This document shows, one piece after another, positions 34,194 to 46,100 of a DNA stretch of 52,678 bases. Source of the DNA: Klebsormidium nitens (lineage: Eukaryota; Streptophyta; Klebsormidiophyceae; Klebsormidiales; Klebsormidiaceae); the NCBI GenBank assembly GCA_000708835.1, contig DF237215.1, forward strand, positions 66,096 to 118,773, written 5' to 3'. The translations under genes were made by a program, and so were the position numbers. The notes under the pieces are model-generated. The model saw only the letters and a list, made by a program, of their open reading frames with translations, was not told where the DNA came from and did no database searches. Every line of letters starts with the position of its first letter. Positions within the stretch are counted from its first letter, which is position 1.

Positions 34194-37100
34194 ATGGCGT
34201 CTCCTTTGCAGTCTGAGCAGCTCAAGTACTCGTCTGAACCCCTGCAACATCACATGTCAGGACTTGACTCCAATGGAAAGACATCCCTCCTACAAGACAG
34301 TGATTCATTTGTGACTCCGCCCAGGAGACGTTCAGCAAAGGCAGGAGCCACCCCCTACCCTGACGTCAGGAAGCCCACACCACGTTCGGAGGTGACATCA
34401 GCAAGTCCATTGAAAGGGGAATTGGCTGGAGTCAGGACCGTTGCAATCCCGGTGATGCAAGGCATCAAAGTGCTGATTGAGGAGAAGGAGAAGGAGCTGA
34501 CTGCGCTAAGTGAGCGGCGGGTCAAGGGGGTGGAGGCGCAGGCAAAGTAAGAAGGCTGCTCTGGGCCTCTACAGTAGCTTTGCTTCATCAAACGCTGGAA
34601 CAAGAATCTGTTGCTATCTGCATTGTGGGCAAGGTTTTCAATGTTAATACACTTATGCACTCAAAGAGATCAGCGTAAGAATCCACTTGCCTCTAGCATG
34701 CTGGCTGCTGGAGCCCAAATCTCTGCCACAATATTGAGACTACGACAACCAAATCAAGGGTCTTCCTGCTGTTTCCGCTGTAATAGTGTGTTGTGAGCCC
34801 CTTGTTGCTTTGAAACGGCTTGAACAAGACCATTCGCAGTTCATTCGCAACTTGAAGGCTGCTGTCTTGAGACAAGCTTCTTGCTTTACTGTCTTCGTTG
34901 ATCATTGAATGCTAAACGAACTGTCAGTCCAACCACCACACCAACTGGGGACTGTTCCAGCCAACCCCTTCAGATTTCCCTGGAAGGCTACTACTCTGCA
35001 ATGAACGCAGTCACTTCAGATAGTATCTGAGCCCCTATCTCCCATCCCCCTTCATCACCGTCAGTGGTGGGCCGTTCTCAGTACTTAACCCCTTTGTGGC
35101 CCTTCTAAGCGAACAGTTCCAACCCATGCTTTTAGCGGTTTCGTTTGGTTGCTTGCCCTTCTCTGCAAGAAGCTGGCAAGTACCTCCTTTCCCCCTCAAT
35201 CAGACCCTGTTCATAACTCTTTCTAACCCACCTCTCTTCTCAACAGGAGCCTGGCAGAAGATCTGCGCAGGAAAGAAGCCGAGATTGCCACTCTGCAAAG
35301 TCAACTCTCCCAACTTACTTCCGACTTCAAGTACAACCTGAAGCTGCTTGACGAGAGGGATGCAGAGCTTGAGAAACAGGACCAAGAACTGTTGGCATTT
35401 AGAAAGAGTGTTGCGGGTTTGGAGGCGCAGTTACATGAGGTTCGCAGGGGAGAGGGGCAGTGGCGGGAGGAAGCGGAGCGGATGCGGCAGAGGGTGGAGG
35501 AAATGGAGGAGGCAATCGGGGCGTATCAAGAGGTGAGCTGGCAAAGTCGTTGGTTTGTTGCTTTTGCGGGTTTGTGGATAATGATACGTCGAGCTGTCAT
35601 AGAACAAAGCAAGCTTGGTCCGGTTTCAAGGAGAAGGATGGCAAGAAGTGAGTGGGATGAGCGACTATGCGGTCTGGTTAGTATGCTTGTCAGCAGTCTT
35701 GCTTCTGATTCCTCAGCTTTATGGTATTTTGTCTTACTTCATTTTGTACTGGATGGATTGAGAGAGAGAGAGAGAGATAAGGAGTGCCAGTTCGTGAGGG
35801 TTTGAACACAAAGCTGTGAAGTTGCTTTCTGGTGCAAGACATGGTCGATTCCCTTGCCAGTCTTGAGGGTGCCACGTGGGGCCTTATGGTTCATGATCAA
35901 ACTCGAGTTGCTGGACGCTTCTTCGACGATTGGGGGAATGTGCAACAGGGATTGGGGTTCTGATGCAGGTTGTGATGGGATACATGACCAACCTAGAGAA
36001 TGGAAATGCTCAAAAGCGGACTGGAATTCCGCAAGGCACAGAAAGAGCAAAGAAACTACAAAGCTTACACACAGTCTTGAAGAGGGTGATGTAATAATGC
36101 AGGTCGTGGGCACGTGCGCGACTCGCTAGACAAAGAGAGTGTACGATATCAGCAGTGCACCCAAGAAGTTGCGGCAACCCAGTACCAAAGACAAGGTGAC
36201 AAACCATCAGATATTTTCTGTTCGCCTGATCCAGGTCGTGGCAAAAGTCCGTGACCAGCTAGAGGACGCCAAGCGCCTGCGCGACGAGGAGGTTGCGAAA
36301 CAGGCTGCAGAGACGGGGGTGCTCAAAGCGCACCTAGGGGAATTGAACGCTCAGCACGAGGCAGACGTCGAGGCGGCCGTTCAAAGAGCGGAGGAAAGCT
36401 TTCAGGCCGAGAGAATTGCGACGGAGAAACGGGTCTCAGAAATGCGGAGCAAGTTGGAAGAGGGGGAGAATCGGAGACGGGAAGAAGTGCGCAGTTTGCA
36501 AGCCGAAGTGGAGGTGGCTAGAAATAAGGGGAACGAGCGGGTTGCGGAGGAGAGGGAAAAGGGGAAGCGGGAAGTGCAGAAGGTGCAGAAAACGGTGGAC
36601 GAGACGAGCGTCCGGCAGTTGAAACTCGAAGAAGAGCATAGGACGAAAACCGAGCTGCTGCGGAAGCAACTAGGCGCGGAGTACCAGGCGGCGCTACTGA
36701 GGCTGCAGAAGGAGCACGGTGCTGACGTCAGCGCGCGCGTGCGCGCTTTCGAGCGGGAGCGCGAGGCCCTGGAGCGGCAGGCGGGGGCCTGGGAGGAGGA
36801 GCGATTGACACTGGCGGCGCGGCTGGAGGCTGCGGAGAGGGAGGCGCGCGGCGCCGGTGTCAAGTGGGAGGAGCGGGTGCGGGCCTTGCAGGAGGAACGG
36901 TGAGGTGGCCTCAGTAGATGTTTGTCTGGGAGGACACGAAGGATTTGATTTGCACACCGGAGGGTGTGTATTGTGCAGCGGACATTTCAGGTGTTTGTAT
37001 AGCAAGAAGGGAATCATTGGCGTCAGGGGGGCGTTCGCGGCATGACCTTTTTATCAGCTTATTAAAAATAAGCTAGGAGTTTTGCGTTGGGCGAATGTCG

Positions 37101-40100
37101 CCGAGCCACTCGGCGTCTATGGCAAATCAACCTCTCCTGGACCCGCTGCCCGTACATGTCTTGCTTTTGAGTATCTTTCACAGGTGCAACACTCCGCGCT
37201 GCTGAATCATAAACCATAAGCACCCGCTCAAAGCGACCCCTCTTTTCAACAGGAAGCAAGGCGAGCAGCAGACGCAAGCGCTGCAGGCCCGCGTCACGGA
37301 GCTGGAAGGGCTGACGTCAGCGCAGTCTGCGGAGCTAGAAAACGCGCAGCGGCAGTCGCGCATGCTGCAGGCCCTCGTGGACGATCTTCACGCGGCGCTG
37401 CAGGCGAAGGAGGAGGCGACACGTGGCCTGCAGAAGCGGCTGGACGAACTAGAGGTGAGGAGCAAGTCGAGCCCTTTCGTTTTTTGATCCGTTTGTTCTT
37501 CCTCGGACATTTTGGTTTTTGGTTCATTGTCCGTCTTCTGAGACCTGCCTGTTTACGACAAGCATGACGTGTTCTGAACGCAGACTTTCAGGAGTAAACA
37601 GAGAGAACGGAGCAGTCCCCGGCTAAGCCTTTGACTGGGTAAGCGTTATTGGACTTTCTTTTGTGACTTTTGGATCTTTTGAACTGGGTTCTAGGAAACG
37701 GCAGCACTGTTCCTGGCCGTTGTTTACGCAGTTGAACAGGGTTCAAACTCGGACGTGTCAAAAGAAACCTCTAAACGGGGTGACCCTTTTGATGGAGGAC
37801 GAAGAAGACTTGGCAGACGGTTCAGCAGACGGTTCAGCAACTTCATTTTCGGACGGCATTCGGACGGGTGCTTGCCCGTCTGATATGAGCGCCAGAATCT
37901 TGTCCACTTCGTTCGTTTCTTGACACAGCCGTACGAGCTTTCAAAAAGCCATTCTGAAAATTTCGGCAGGCCAGGCCAATCCAGAACCCTCAAACCCTCT
38001 CTGCAGGGTGCCAACGTGGCCGCCGTCGCGGCCCTGGAGCGCGACAAAGCAGAGGCCGAGGCGTCCTTACGTCAGCAGCTGCTGGGCGAGTACGAGGCCA
38101 AGGTCGCGGAGCTTCTGGACGCCCTGCGGACGATGGAAGAGCACGTGGCGTCCGAATCGGACGCCACGTCGCAAAAGTTGGCGGAGCAGGTCGAAGCCCA
38201 CGGGAGAGAAGTAGAAAGACTGGAAGGGCTGTTGGAAGGGAGCCGGCGAAAGGTTGAGGGGTTGGAGATTGAGTGTCGAGAAGTGAAGGAGGAGCGGGAG
38301 AGGGAGAGAGACGATGCGCAGTTTGTGAAGAGCACGTTGGCGGCGCGGGACGCGGAAGTGGAACTATTACGGGGCGAAGTGGAAAGCATCCAGAAAGAGG
38401 TGGAGAATCTGAGCGAGGAGCGGACGGTTCGGACGCAGGAAGAGAAAGTTCGGACGGAAGAGGCGTCCGCGCTGCGTGTGGAGCTGTCCGCACGAGAAGC
38501 GGAAGTGGTGCGGCTTGCAGAGATGCTGGAGAACGCGCGGCATCAAGCCGAAGGCTTAGGATTAGAGGTCGCGCAGAACGACGGTTTAGGGTTTGGAACC
38601 GCGGGCAGGAGCGTCGGAGGATTTGGGGGTTTGGGCGCCGACGGTTTCGCGCTGGTACGGAAGTTGGCCGCCGAGAACGAGGAGCTTCGGAGGCGATTGC
38701 TGGGCGCAGAGGCGACGACGCCGAACGCAGTTCCAAACCCGGGGGGGTTAACGGACGGGCCGGGAGCACACGAAGGGTTACTGAAGTCGCGGACTGTGCG
38801 TCGGTATTCCAGAGACGAAGTGCGGACGGTCTCTGGTTTTGCGGACGGTGAAGAAGAGTCGCGTGGGGGCGAGCTTGGGCAACGAGAGGGTTTGGAGGAA
38901 CCGGGTTTGGGGCGCCTTGGTTTTGGCGAGCAGGGTTTTGTGACGGACAGTGGTCCGCCAATGGGGCTGCAGGTTGACCCGCGCCGGTCTTCTTCTCCAG
39001 CGATTGCGAAGCTCCAGCAAGAGATGCGGGCAGTGAGGCAAACCGTTGCGGCTCTGCGCTCGAGCCACGTGGCAGCTGTGGATGCAATCTCTTCGGATGG
39101 GCGACACGTGTCGCATGCTGAGGGCGATTCTCAAAGCCGGGAAGCACGAAGAGCTCCAAGGCCGCCATTCGCGGACGGCCGCAATTTCGATACGTCTGGG
39201 CCAATGGAAGAGTTGGCGACGCTTCGAAACGAGCTTTTGGCGCTGGGACTGGAGGTCACGGCCGTTAGGGACGCAAGGGAAATATCGAGCAGACCGGAAC
39301 GGGAGGACACGGAACCGGATCCGACAACGGATTCCGATCTGCATGCACTCGGCAACGAGCTACTTCAGCTTAAGGCTGTGGTGCAGAGCTTGGCCGCTCC
39401 AGAAACTGGCCGAACGCGGGTCGAGGCGGGGGACCGGAGAAACGTTTTCCGCGAAGGCAAGAAGAGTGAGAACCAAAGTGGGCAACGGGCAGCGCAAACC
39501 GACGCTGTGACGATCGGTGTACTTCAGCAGATGAAGGAAAGCGTGGCTGCGCTGAGAGCCGAAGTCGCCAGCCTGCAGCGAGCAGAAGTTGGTGCTGTGG
39601 GACGGCAGCAAGTCGATGCACCGTTTGCTAACCCGGTTGCGGGTTTGGTGGGCGAGTTCAGGGCAGGGGTTAACCCCGGCCGGTTAAGCGAACCGACCGA
39701 GGGGTTTTCCGGGGGCTTCGGGACCCCAATCGCATTGACAGGAAGGGATGCGCATCTCAACGGAGAGGCGTTAAAATTGCGTCAGCAGGTGACGTCAGCG
39801 GGGACGGCTGCTGATGTGGCCGCCCTGCAAGAGAGCGTCGCCCAGTTGACGCGCGACCTGCTCGCCTTGAGGTCAGGAGCCGCACCTCTCGGTTCCGGTT
39901 CCGGTTCCGCCCACGGAGTGCAGCAGCTTGTCACCAGCGGACTGACAGGAAAGGCGAGTGGCGGGCAGGTTTTCGCTACAAAGGCGGGTGAGGTTTGGAC
40001 CGAGGGTGAGGAAGCGCGGAACGACCTCAGGGGACCGGAACGGAATAGTCCGATGCTTGTCCCGTCCGAGCTTCTTCAACGAGAGATTGCGGAAGCGCAG

Positions 40101-40733
40101 GCGGAGCTGGCTGCCCTCAGGAGCGGAAGCAAGGCTTTTCCGGCCTTAGGAACGGAGCGGGACAGGCCGGAATCAGGGAGCGGACTCGTGATTGAAGGAA
40201 TGGAAGTCAGCAAGGAAGGCCGGTCTTCAGTGCGGTGGGCGGACGGAGAGTCCACGGAAGGCGTCGAGCCGTCTGAACGAGTTTCCCAGGAAGCCACGGG
40301 GAATAGCGTTTGGGGAAGTCACCCCGGGCAGGCGAGGGGGATCCCTCGGGGGCCTTTGCTGACGTGGACCGACTTAGCGACCTGTCTGGAGCACAGCGAA
40401 AACGAACCGGGCAGAGAACGCTTCGTTCTAGTGGAGGCAGCGAGTGTTGGCAGCGGCCGAAATGGTGCATCCGTGCGTGCAGCGCAGCGCGTGCACTCGG
40501 TTGAAAAATTGCTAGTCAAAAATGCGAGAGAAAATGCATACATTTCAAGTAAACCGTTTAGTTACAGTAAGAAGTGGGGGCAATCCAGCGGGACGGCTCC
40601 CCTTAGAACAGCAAAGTCAGCGGCTGAAGTGCCGCCACATATAGCTATAAATGCGGCGCATAGGAAAGAGAAGCAGAACAAAGTCGGGGATGCCCCAAAA
40701 CTGAACCGAGCAAACCCGACAACCCTCTTTTGA
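34194..40733 (+). CDS. Long coiled-coil protein, possibly CCDC57-like
   Basis: Five exons: 34194-34546, 35247-35532, 36235-36899, 37253-37454 and 38007-40733; phases agree and give about 1,410 residues. The first 80 residues are disordered with a basic TPPRRRSAKAG patch. From about residue 100 (VLIEEKEKELTAL) to about 630 there are near-continuous Glu/Lys/Arg/Leu heptads predicting coiled coil (LQSQLSQLTSDFKYNLKLLD, ERDAELEKQDQELLAFRKSV, and exon 3 throughout). The remaining 700 residues alternate Gly/Ser/Pro-rich disorder with short Leu heptads (RKLAAENEELRRRL; LQQEMRAVRQTVAALRSS). The segment around DFKYNLKLLDERDAELEKQD recalls the start of animal CCDC57, a centriolar satellite and microtubule protein, from memory and without alignment. 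A scaffold or cytoskeletal role is inferred. Many TGACGTCA and CACGTG octamers/hexamers lie in its exons. Confidence 0.8.
35760..35777 (+). repeat. (GA)n microsatellite
   Basis: About nine GA units in intron 2 of the coiled-coil gene. Simple-sequence repeat, no sign of function. Confidence 0.85.
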
Positions 40734-41320
40734 GGTCGCCTCGAAGTAAGTTGCGTTGTAAATTTGACTCGAATCATGGAGTCTGAGCTTCGTTCCATTT
40801 TAGACAGTGCCAGGTTGACGTCATCCCTGGTCACAGGCCCTACATAGACGGCTGCCAACCGGTTGCGCACCAACTTGTACACATGTTATACTTAACTGTA
40901 CATCCCGATTGCTGTGAGCTCAAGTACGGTAGAGAGCACACGTACAAAAAGGACCTCAAGCTAAGCCGTTTCTCCAACAAGGGTGCACACAATCGATCAT
41001 AAGCCCCCACGTACGAAGCATGCGCGCCACTGCAGCGCATTGGGCTCGGATTATATACATTTGGCGTAGCTAGGCATTGAAGCATGTCATTGCATACAAG
41101 CCGCCCACGTCATGCCATGCACGCAAGAGTTTATAGCGTCAAACGGTTGGAGGACGGAGCCGGGAGAAATCGTCGAGCAACAGTTTAAATGCATTATTGA
41201 GCAGCAATGGATAGAGTAGGTAACGAAGCACGATTTATTCAGGACTCAGGAGTCAGGCGAGGTCCGACGACCGTGCGGCGTGTACCCGTCGTAAGTTTCC
41301 CGACTCTGGTGCATGACGCA

Positions 41321-41495
41321 AGTGTGCCCTAACCGCGGTGTGCCCTAAGATAGGCACCCGGGGGACGGGTAGGGTTAGCTTGGTGGTTAAGGTGGGTCGG
41401 GGTGCGGAGCGCGGGAAGCTCAAAAGGTTAGGTTTTTTATAGTTTGTTCGGTCGGGGTCTACGGATCTTAGGGCACACTGCTCTTCGGGCACACT
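41321..41495. mobile_element. MITE-like element with 31-base terminal inverted repeats
   Basis: The left end 41321-41351 and the reverse complement of the right end 41465-41495 match at about 26 of 31 bases. Both ends start AGTGTGCCC and finish GTGTGCCCTAAGAT. Each arm contains GTGTGCCC twice. The interior carries a minus-strand copy of the dispersed GCTCCGCACCC...CCCTACCCGTCCC repeat. It has no coding capacity. A target-site duplication is not obvious. It could alternatively be a simple hairpin-forming repeat. Confidence 0.6.
41362..41437 (-). repeat. Dispersed repeat, copy 2 (inside the MITE-like element)
   Basis: The reverse complement reads AAAAACCTAAC, GCGCTCCGCACCC, ACCTTAACCACCAAGC and TAACCCTACCCGTCCC. 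It aligns along its length with 3991-4065. Confidence 0.65.
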
Positions 41496-42544
41496 ATCTA
41501 GAGTTACCAGTATGGTACGGGATAGGTACCCCTGTCACGGTGGCCCGCCCCGTGACGTTCGGGCAGATAATTTGCCCAACATATTAGCCTGTTCACAACA
41601 GTATCCTGACTTACGTAACCCCGGGGTTACCGCAGAATTGCTACATACGCATCAGAGGCGAATCCAAGCTAGGTAACTCGAGCTATGTAACTAACCGCAT
41701 GTAGCGCCGGCCTAACTTTTTTTACGCCAAGCCAGGCACTATCCATGTTGTATAAACCGGGAGCTTCTATATCACGACCATCAAACAGCATGCAATTGCC
41801 CAGTATGATGAAAATTGTTTCCGGAATTGAAGTAACTTATGCCACTGAGCATGCAGCATTATTCCATAACAGTGAGAAGTGCAAGCACGTCTCACATGAG
41901 TGGAGATAGGTTTGAAAAACCGAAAAAGAGAGCAGAGCTGCCAGTGCCAGAATGATGTACTGTAAGCAGCTAGATACTGCACAAATGATCCAATGAAATC
42001 TCCATTCTAACGGGGACAAGTCCAGGGGTCTCAGGAGCTTGAATCCTACTCTGCCACAAGGTAACTGACTTAACTGTGTCCTGGCCGTCACTGCTCCTAT
42101 ATGTGCCAAAGCCCCCCAGAACAGCAGACGAGGAGTACGAGGAGGATCACTCTGCAAACATCATGCCATGATACTCAAAAGATGTGCGGCAAAGAAGCAT
42201 GCAAGGCACGTTAACTTGAAGTTTTTGTCCCAGGTGTATGAGATCACACGAGCACCGGCCGGCCCCCAGGCATACGTATTACCGTACCTACTTCCGAGTC
42301 GTACATACCTAGTGCATACCGTACTACAGCTGCTTTGCAAGCTGGCCGGTACCTGCGCTATTCCCGGTACCCTGCATAATTCGCTGCTCAGTGCTGACTC
42401 AGAACTCTGTGCTGAGCAGTGAGGATCCCCCCCAATTCTGCCCGGTATGGCCCCGGGCGATTGCGTACCAGCCGCGCCCGTACCCGGGGCGTTGTCTCGG
42501 CTGTGCAAATGTCGACATAAGGAAGCCCGTCACCCGACTGTCCG

Positions 42545-42905
42545 TGTTCACAAAACTTTGCGTGTGCACACTTTCAAAAGGGATCTTACCCGTACTGCCA
42601 TTCTGATTCGCCCCCAAAGCTCGCGAATAATTATTTTCAAACTTTTTAGGATTTCGCACCAGCCAAACGAGTTTAAATCTATTTTCGTTCTTGCCATTTT
42701 TACTGCTAAAATAGCTGTTTTTGGCTTTCAACTTTTCGCACCGGGCACCAAATAATTTTCGGGAATTTTCGCCGAGGCTGAAAATATTTATCTTTAGGCG
42801 AATTCACAATGGCAGTACGGGTAGTAGTAGGTATACCGGTAATATCTTTGCAGACAGCCAAAGCCAGAATCCATTGAAAGTGTGCACACGCAAGATTTTG
42901 AACAC
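42545..42905. mobile_element. Foldback/MITE-like element, about 360 bases
   Basis: The left end (GTGTTCACAAAACTTTGCG then TGTGCACACTTTCAA) is the inverted copy of the right end at about 42874-42905, with few changes. Inner segments are also inverted: TACCCGTACTGCCATT near 42588 pairs with AATGGCAGTACGGGTA near 42808, followed by a shared TTCGCC. The AT-rich middle encodes nothing. Layout and size fit a non-autonomous DNA element. I could not identify a target-site duplication. Confidence 0.7.
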
Positions 42906-43120
42906 CCCATGCATTAAATGCATGATGCAGGGCCTAGACTCCTGAGCCCTGTGCCTGAGCCCACACTGCACAGGCCCCAATCGAACAGACTGCTAGACGA
43001 AAGAGGGCAGTAGGTATTCGAATCAAGGCAAGTCAAATCTGGACAAAGAAGTCATACGCGCATTTAGGTAGGTAGTTTGAACGCCTCGGCCATGGGATAC
43101 TTGGCAATACTCCTCGCAAC

Positions 43121-46100
43121 ATGGCTTCCTCCCCGCCCTGCCGTCTGCAAGCGCTACGAGGGCTGGCCCTCGTGACACTCCTAGTCCTGCAGCTAGGGCA
43201 AACCGCATCCGCATTGAACTCGCGGATAGCGTCCGTGGCAAGCTCCAGGCGGTTGCTGCAGGCAGGCGCAGGGCCCAATCGTGAGCACCTTCGCTTTCGA
43301 GACTTTTCCAGGCCGTACTTGCTAGTTTGTCAAGTAGAAAGGTGGACTCCAACATAGTCCCAGCATTGCTTCTGGTCAATGTGCATTCCAAATGCGTTTC
43401 TTGGTTCATATATATAAGAATGAGTGGCGTCCTGATTGCTGCTAGGTTTGATAAGTAGCTTTCTGAAGGCCCTCCGCTCGTGTGAACGACAAAGAGTATT
43501 TTGGATTAAGAAAGCTGGCGAGCAGGTCCCCCAATACTTGCATGCCACAACTGCAGTTTCAGCGTCTGCAAAGTTGAGAATTTTGATTTTTTGGGGGTCA
43601 GCAGCTTGTGTCTTGAAGTCTCGTCTTTTCCTGTCCAGGCAGTATCTTCGCTATGGAATGTAGATGTGTATGTAAAGGAAGCACAGGAAATGTTAGCATT
43701 AGTGATGTGATCATGTCATCACAAATGACCAGGTCTAGGATTATGGTCCTGGTGTTCATTGCATCAGTTATATGCAGAATACAGGAACAGTCTATCGTTC
43801 ACAACCCGACAAGTTAGATACTTATGTCACCGCTAAAAGAGCTCCAAGGTATTTTGTCAAGGGTCCCCTGACTGGACCAAGTGGAAATGCTTTTAGCAAG
43901 GCAGTCTTTCTGTTATCTGAGGAACTCACTTTCATCGCCTCTACTGTGCAGCGCTCTGCCCCGACGCGGCATTTCCAAATCAGGTAACGTCCCGACACAC
44001 GCTTCAGCAGTTGCATCATTTTTGCTGTCTAGCAAGCAAACTTTGTTGAGAAGCGAGCGCCTCCCCCTCCTCTTTCACAGCCTAATGCCATCCCCACATT
44101 TCTGTACCAGTGCTACAATCCTGCCGGCAGCTCGTACGTCGGCTGCCAAGGGTCATGTGGCGCCTCCGTCAACAACCAGGCCACATGCGCTGACGGCATT
44201 CAAGGGCCTACAAGCAGCACCCCCCCTGCTTCGACTACTCCAAGCAGCGCCCCCCCTTCCTCCACACCAAGCGCCACCCCCCCTTCTTCTACACCAAGCC
44301 CCACCCGCCCCAGTGGCCCCGCTCCTAGTCCTGCACCCGCCCTCCCAAAGCCAACACCGGCAGGTGATATTGGTCGCTTTGTTTGACCAGTGCTTTCCCT
44401 GATTGAGGATCAGGCATAAAGCCACTCTGTACCTGAGGGATAGCTTGTTTTGGACAGCTGCAGGCAGGTTCATATCTTCCACAAACGTGGACAAATTTAA
44501 CCAGAGCGGAACTGAGATGTACATTTGAGCAAGGAAGGAGCAGCCACCTGTGCATTGTATTGCGATTGTCTGAGAAAACCCGTTTGAGTGAGCTGGGAGT
44601 ACGGATCATGATTGAGGAGATGCTTCACCAGTGGTCAGGTAGAAGAGAGCTCCTTGAAGCAGGCCCCATTCACTGCGCATTGAATGTGTCGTTCCCTTTT
44701 TCAGAGAAGCCACCTTTGCCAAAGTAGGCCCCCTTATCTGCAGGTGGTGCGCCAAACTGTCCTTCAGGCCCTTTCCGGAACGCATGCTTCACTCCAAGCG
44801 GGGACGCCTACCTTTGCTGCTCGAGTGCTGGGTGCGGTCCTTCCAACCAAGCCAGCAATACTGCCTCCTGCGCTGACAACAAGTACCTTCCCATTGTCCC
44901 TGCAATCTATACCTTTGGTGAGACTTGACTTCTGCGACTTGACAGTCAAGAGCCACACCTTTCTGGAAGTGAACTTTGAAAAGGACATGAACTTTTCCGA
45001 AGGAAGATGTCAGAAAATGCTTTGGAAGGGGCAACCTTAATGCCTCTCTTTGTATGATTAGCCAGGCCTTTCTATGTCACGCATCAAACACGTACCACAG
45101 CTGATAAGCTTCTAAGGGCCAGGCTTGCTACTTAGTCTCTGAGTCTGCTGGAACGAAGTAGATTAGAGGCACACTTTCTTTATTATCTTCCTGGAATGCG
45201 GATCTGGTTTGCCTACGAGTGGAGGAAGTTCTTCCAAGCCTCCATCTTTGCCTCGCACAACGCCATGCCTTGTACCAGCAAGGGCAGTCTCAGGAAAGCC
45301 AGGTTACTCCTTGATCAGCGGGTTGTCCATGTGTTCCATGCTTTGGCGGGAAGGTAGTGGCTTGGGCTGATTAATTCTTCTTAACTTCGACCAATTTTGA
45401 TTGGAATGCATGTCACACTTGAGTCTTTCAAGTTAGGTTTCGAGATTGTCTCGTCTTATAGTGCTGGCCTTGCTTTCAAGTTGCTTGCTGGCTTGAGTTT
45501 GAACAGTAGCTCGACACGAATTAGTTCAACCTCCTGTCCACAATCATCAGATTCCACCGTGACCTTTGGTTCAGATTGGTAGCGTAGAAGGATGAACAGA
45601 AGTCTTAAGGAAGTAGAACGCTGAGAAACAGACTTTGCAGCAGCCGTTGCTTGACAAAAAATGTCGCGCTGTAAGTGATCCACAGCTGACCACTCTTTCA
45701 TCGGTGGAATCGACCTCACACGGAGCACAACGGGCTAACCAATTCTTTTCCGTGTGCAGGGGACTCTTTGGTGGACGTAGGCAATGGCCCGTATCTTGGC
45801 AATGGGGATGGCCTCCCCTTCCCCCCAAGCCCGCCTTATTTCCCGTAAGCTGGCCCCACAATGATTGATATCAAAACACATGTCGTAGCTTCTAGCAGGT
45901 TCGGAAGGCTTCTAGCTCTGCCTTGACGTAAAATAGAACTCTGTGTCACTTCATCGATTCCTTCTGGATGAGGATGATGGAGGGTGGTCATTTCCGAGCT
46001 TAAAAGACCGGCTCTACTACATGCCGCAAACGAATTCGAAGCCGCTGGCAAAGGGGTAAGAGCAGGGAGGCACTGTGCTCAAATCCACGTCCCACTTGCT

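Larger units (their letters stand above)
40734..43120. other. Intergenic region with two foldback elements
   Basis: About 2.4 kb between the coiled-coil and GDSL genes, both on the plus strand. Apart from the two inverted-repeat elements listed separately I see no gene. Around 42230-42380 there are several GTACC/GGTAC palindromes similar to those near 21.4-21.7 kb. Confidence 0.5.

Noticed and set aside
37730-37760. tRNA B-box-like GGTTCAAACTC
   Set aside because: No matching A box or cloverleaf arms around it; it lies in an intron of the coiled-coil gene.
37990-39204. 404-codon minus-strand open frame opposite the coiled-coil gene
   Set aside because: It is a GC-rich antisense shadow (Pro/Arg/Ala-rich) of the confident plus-strand exon 5 and has no protein-like motifs.
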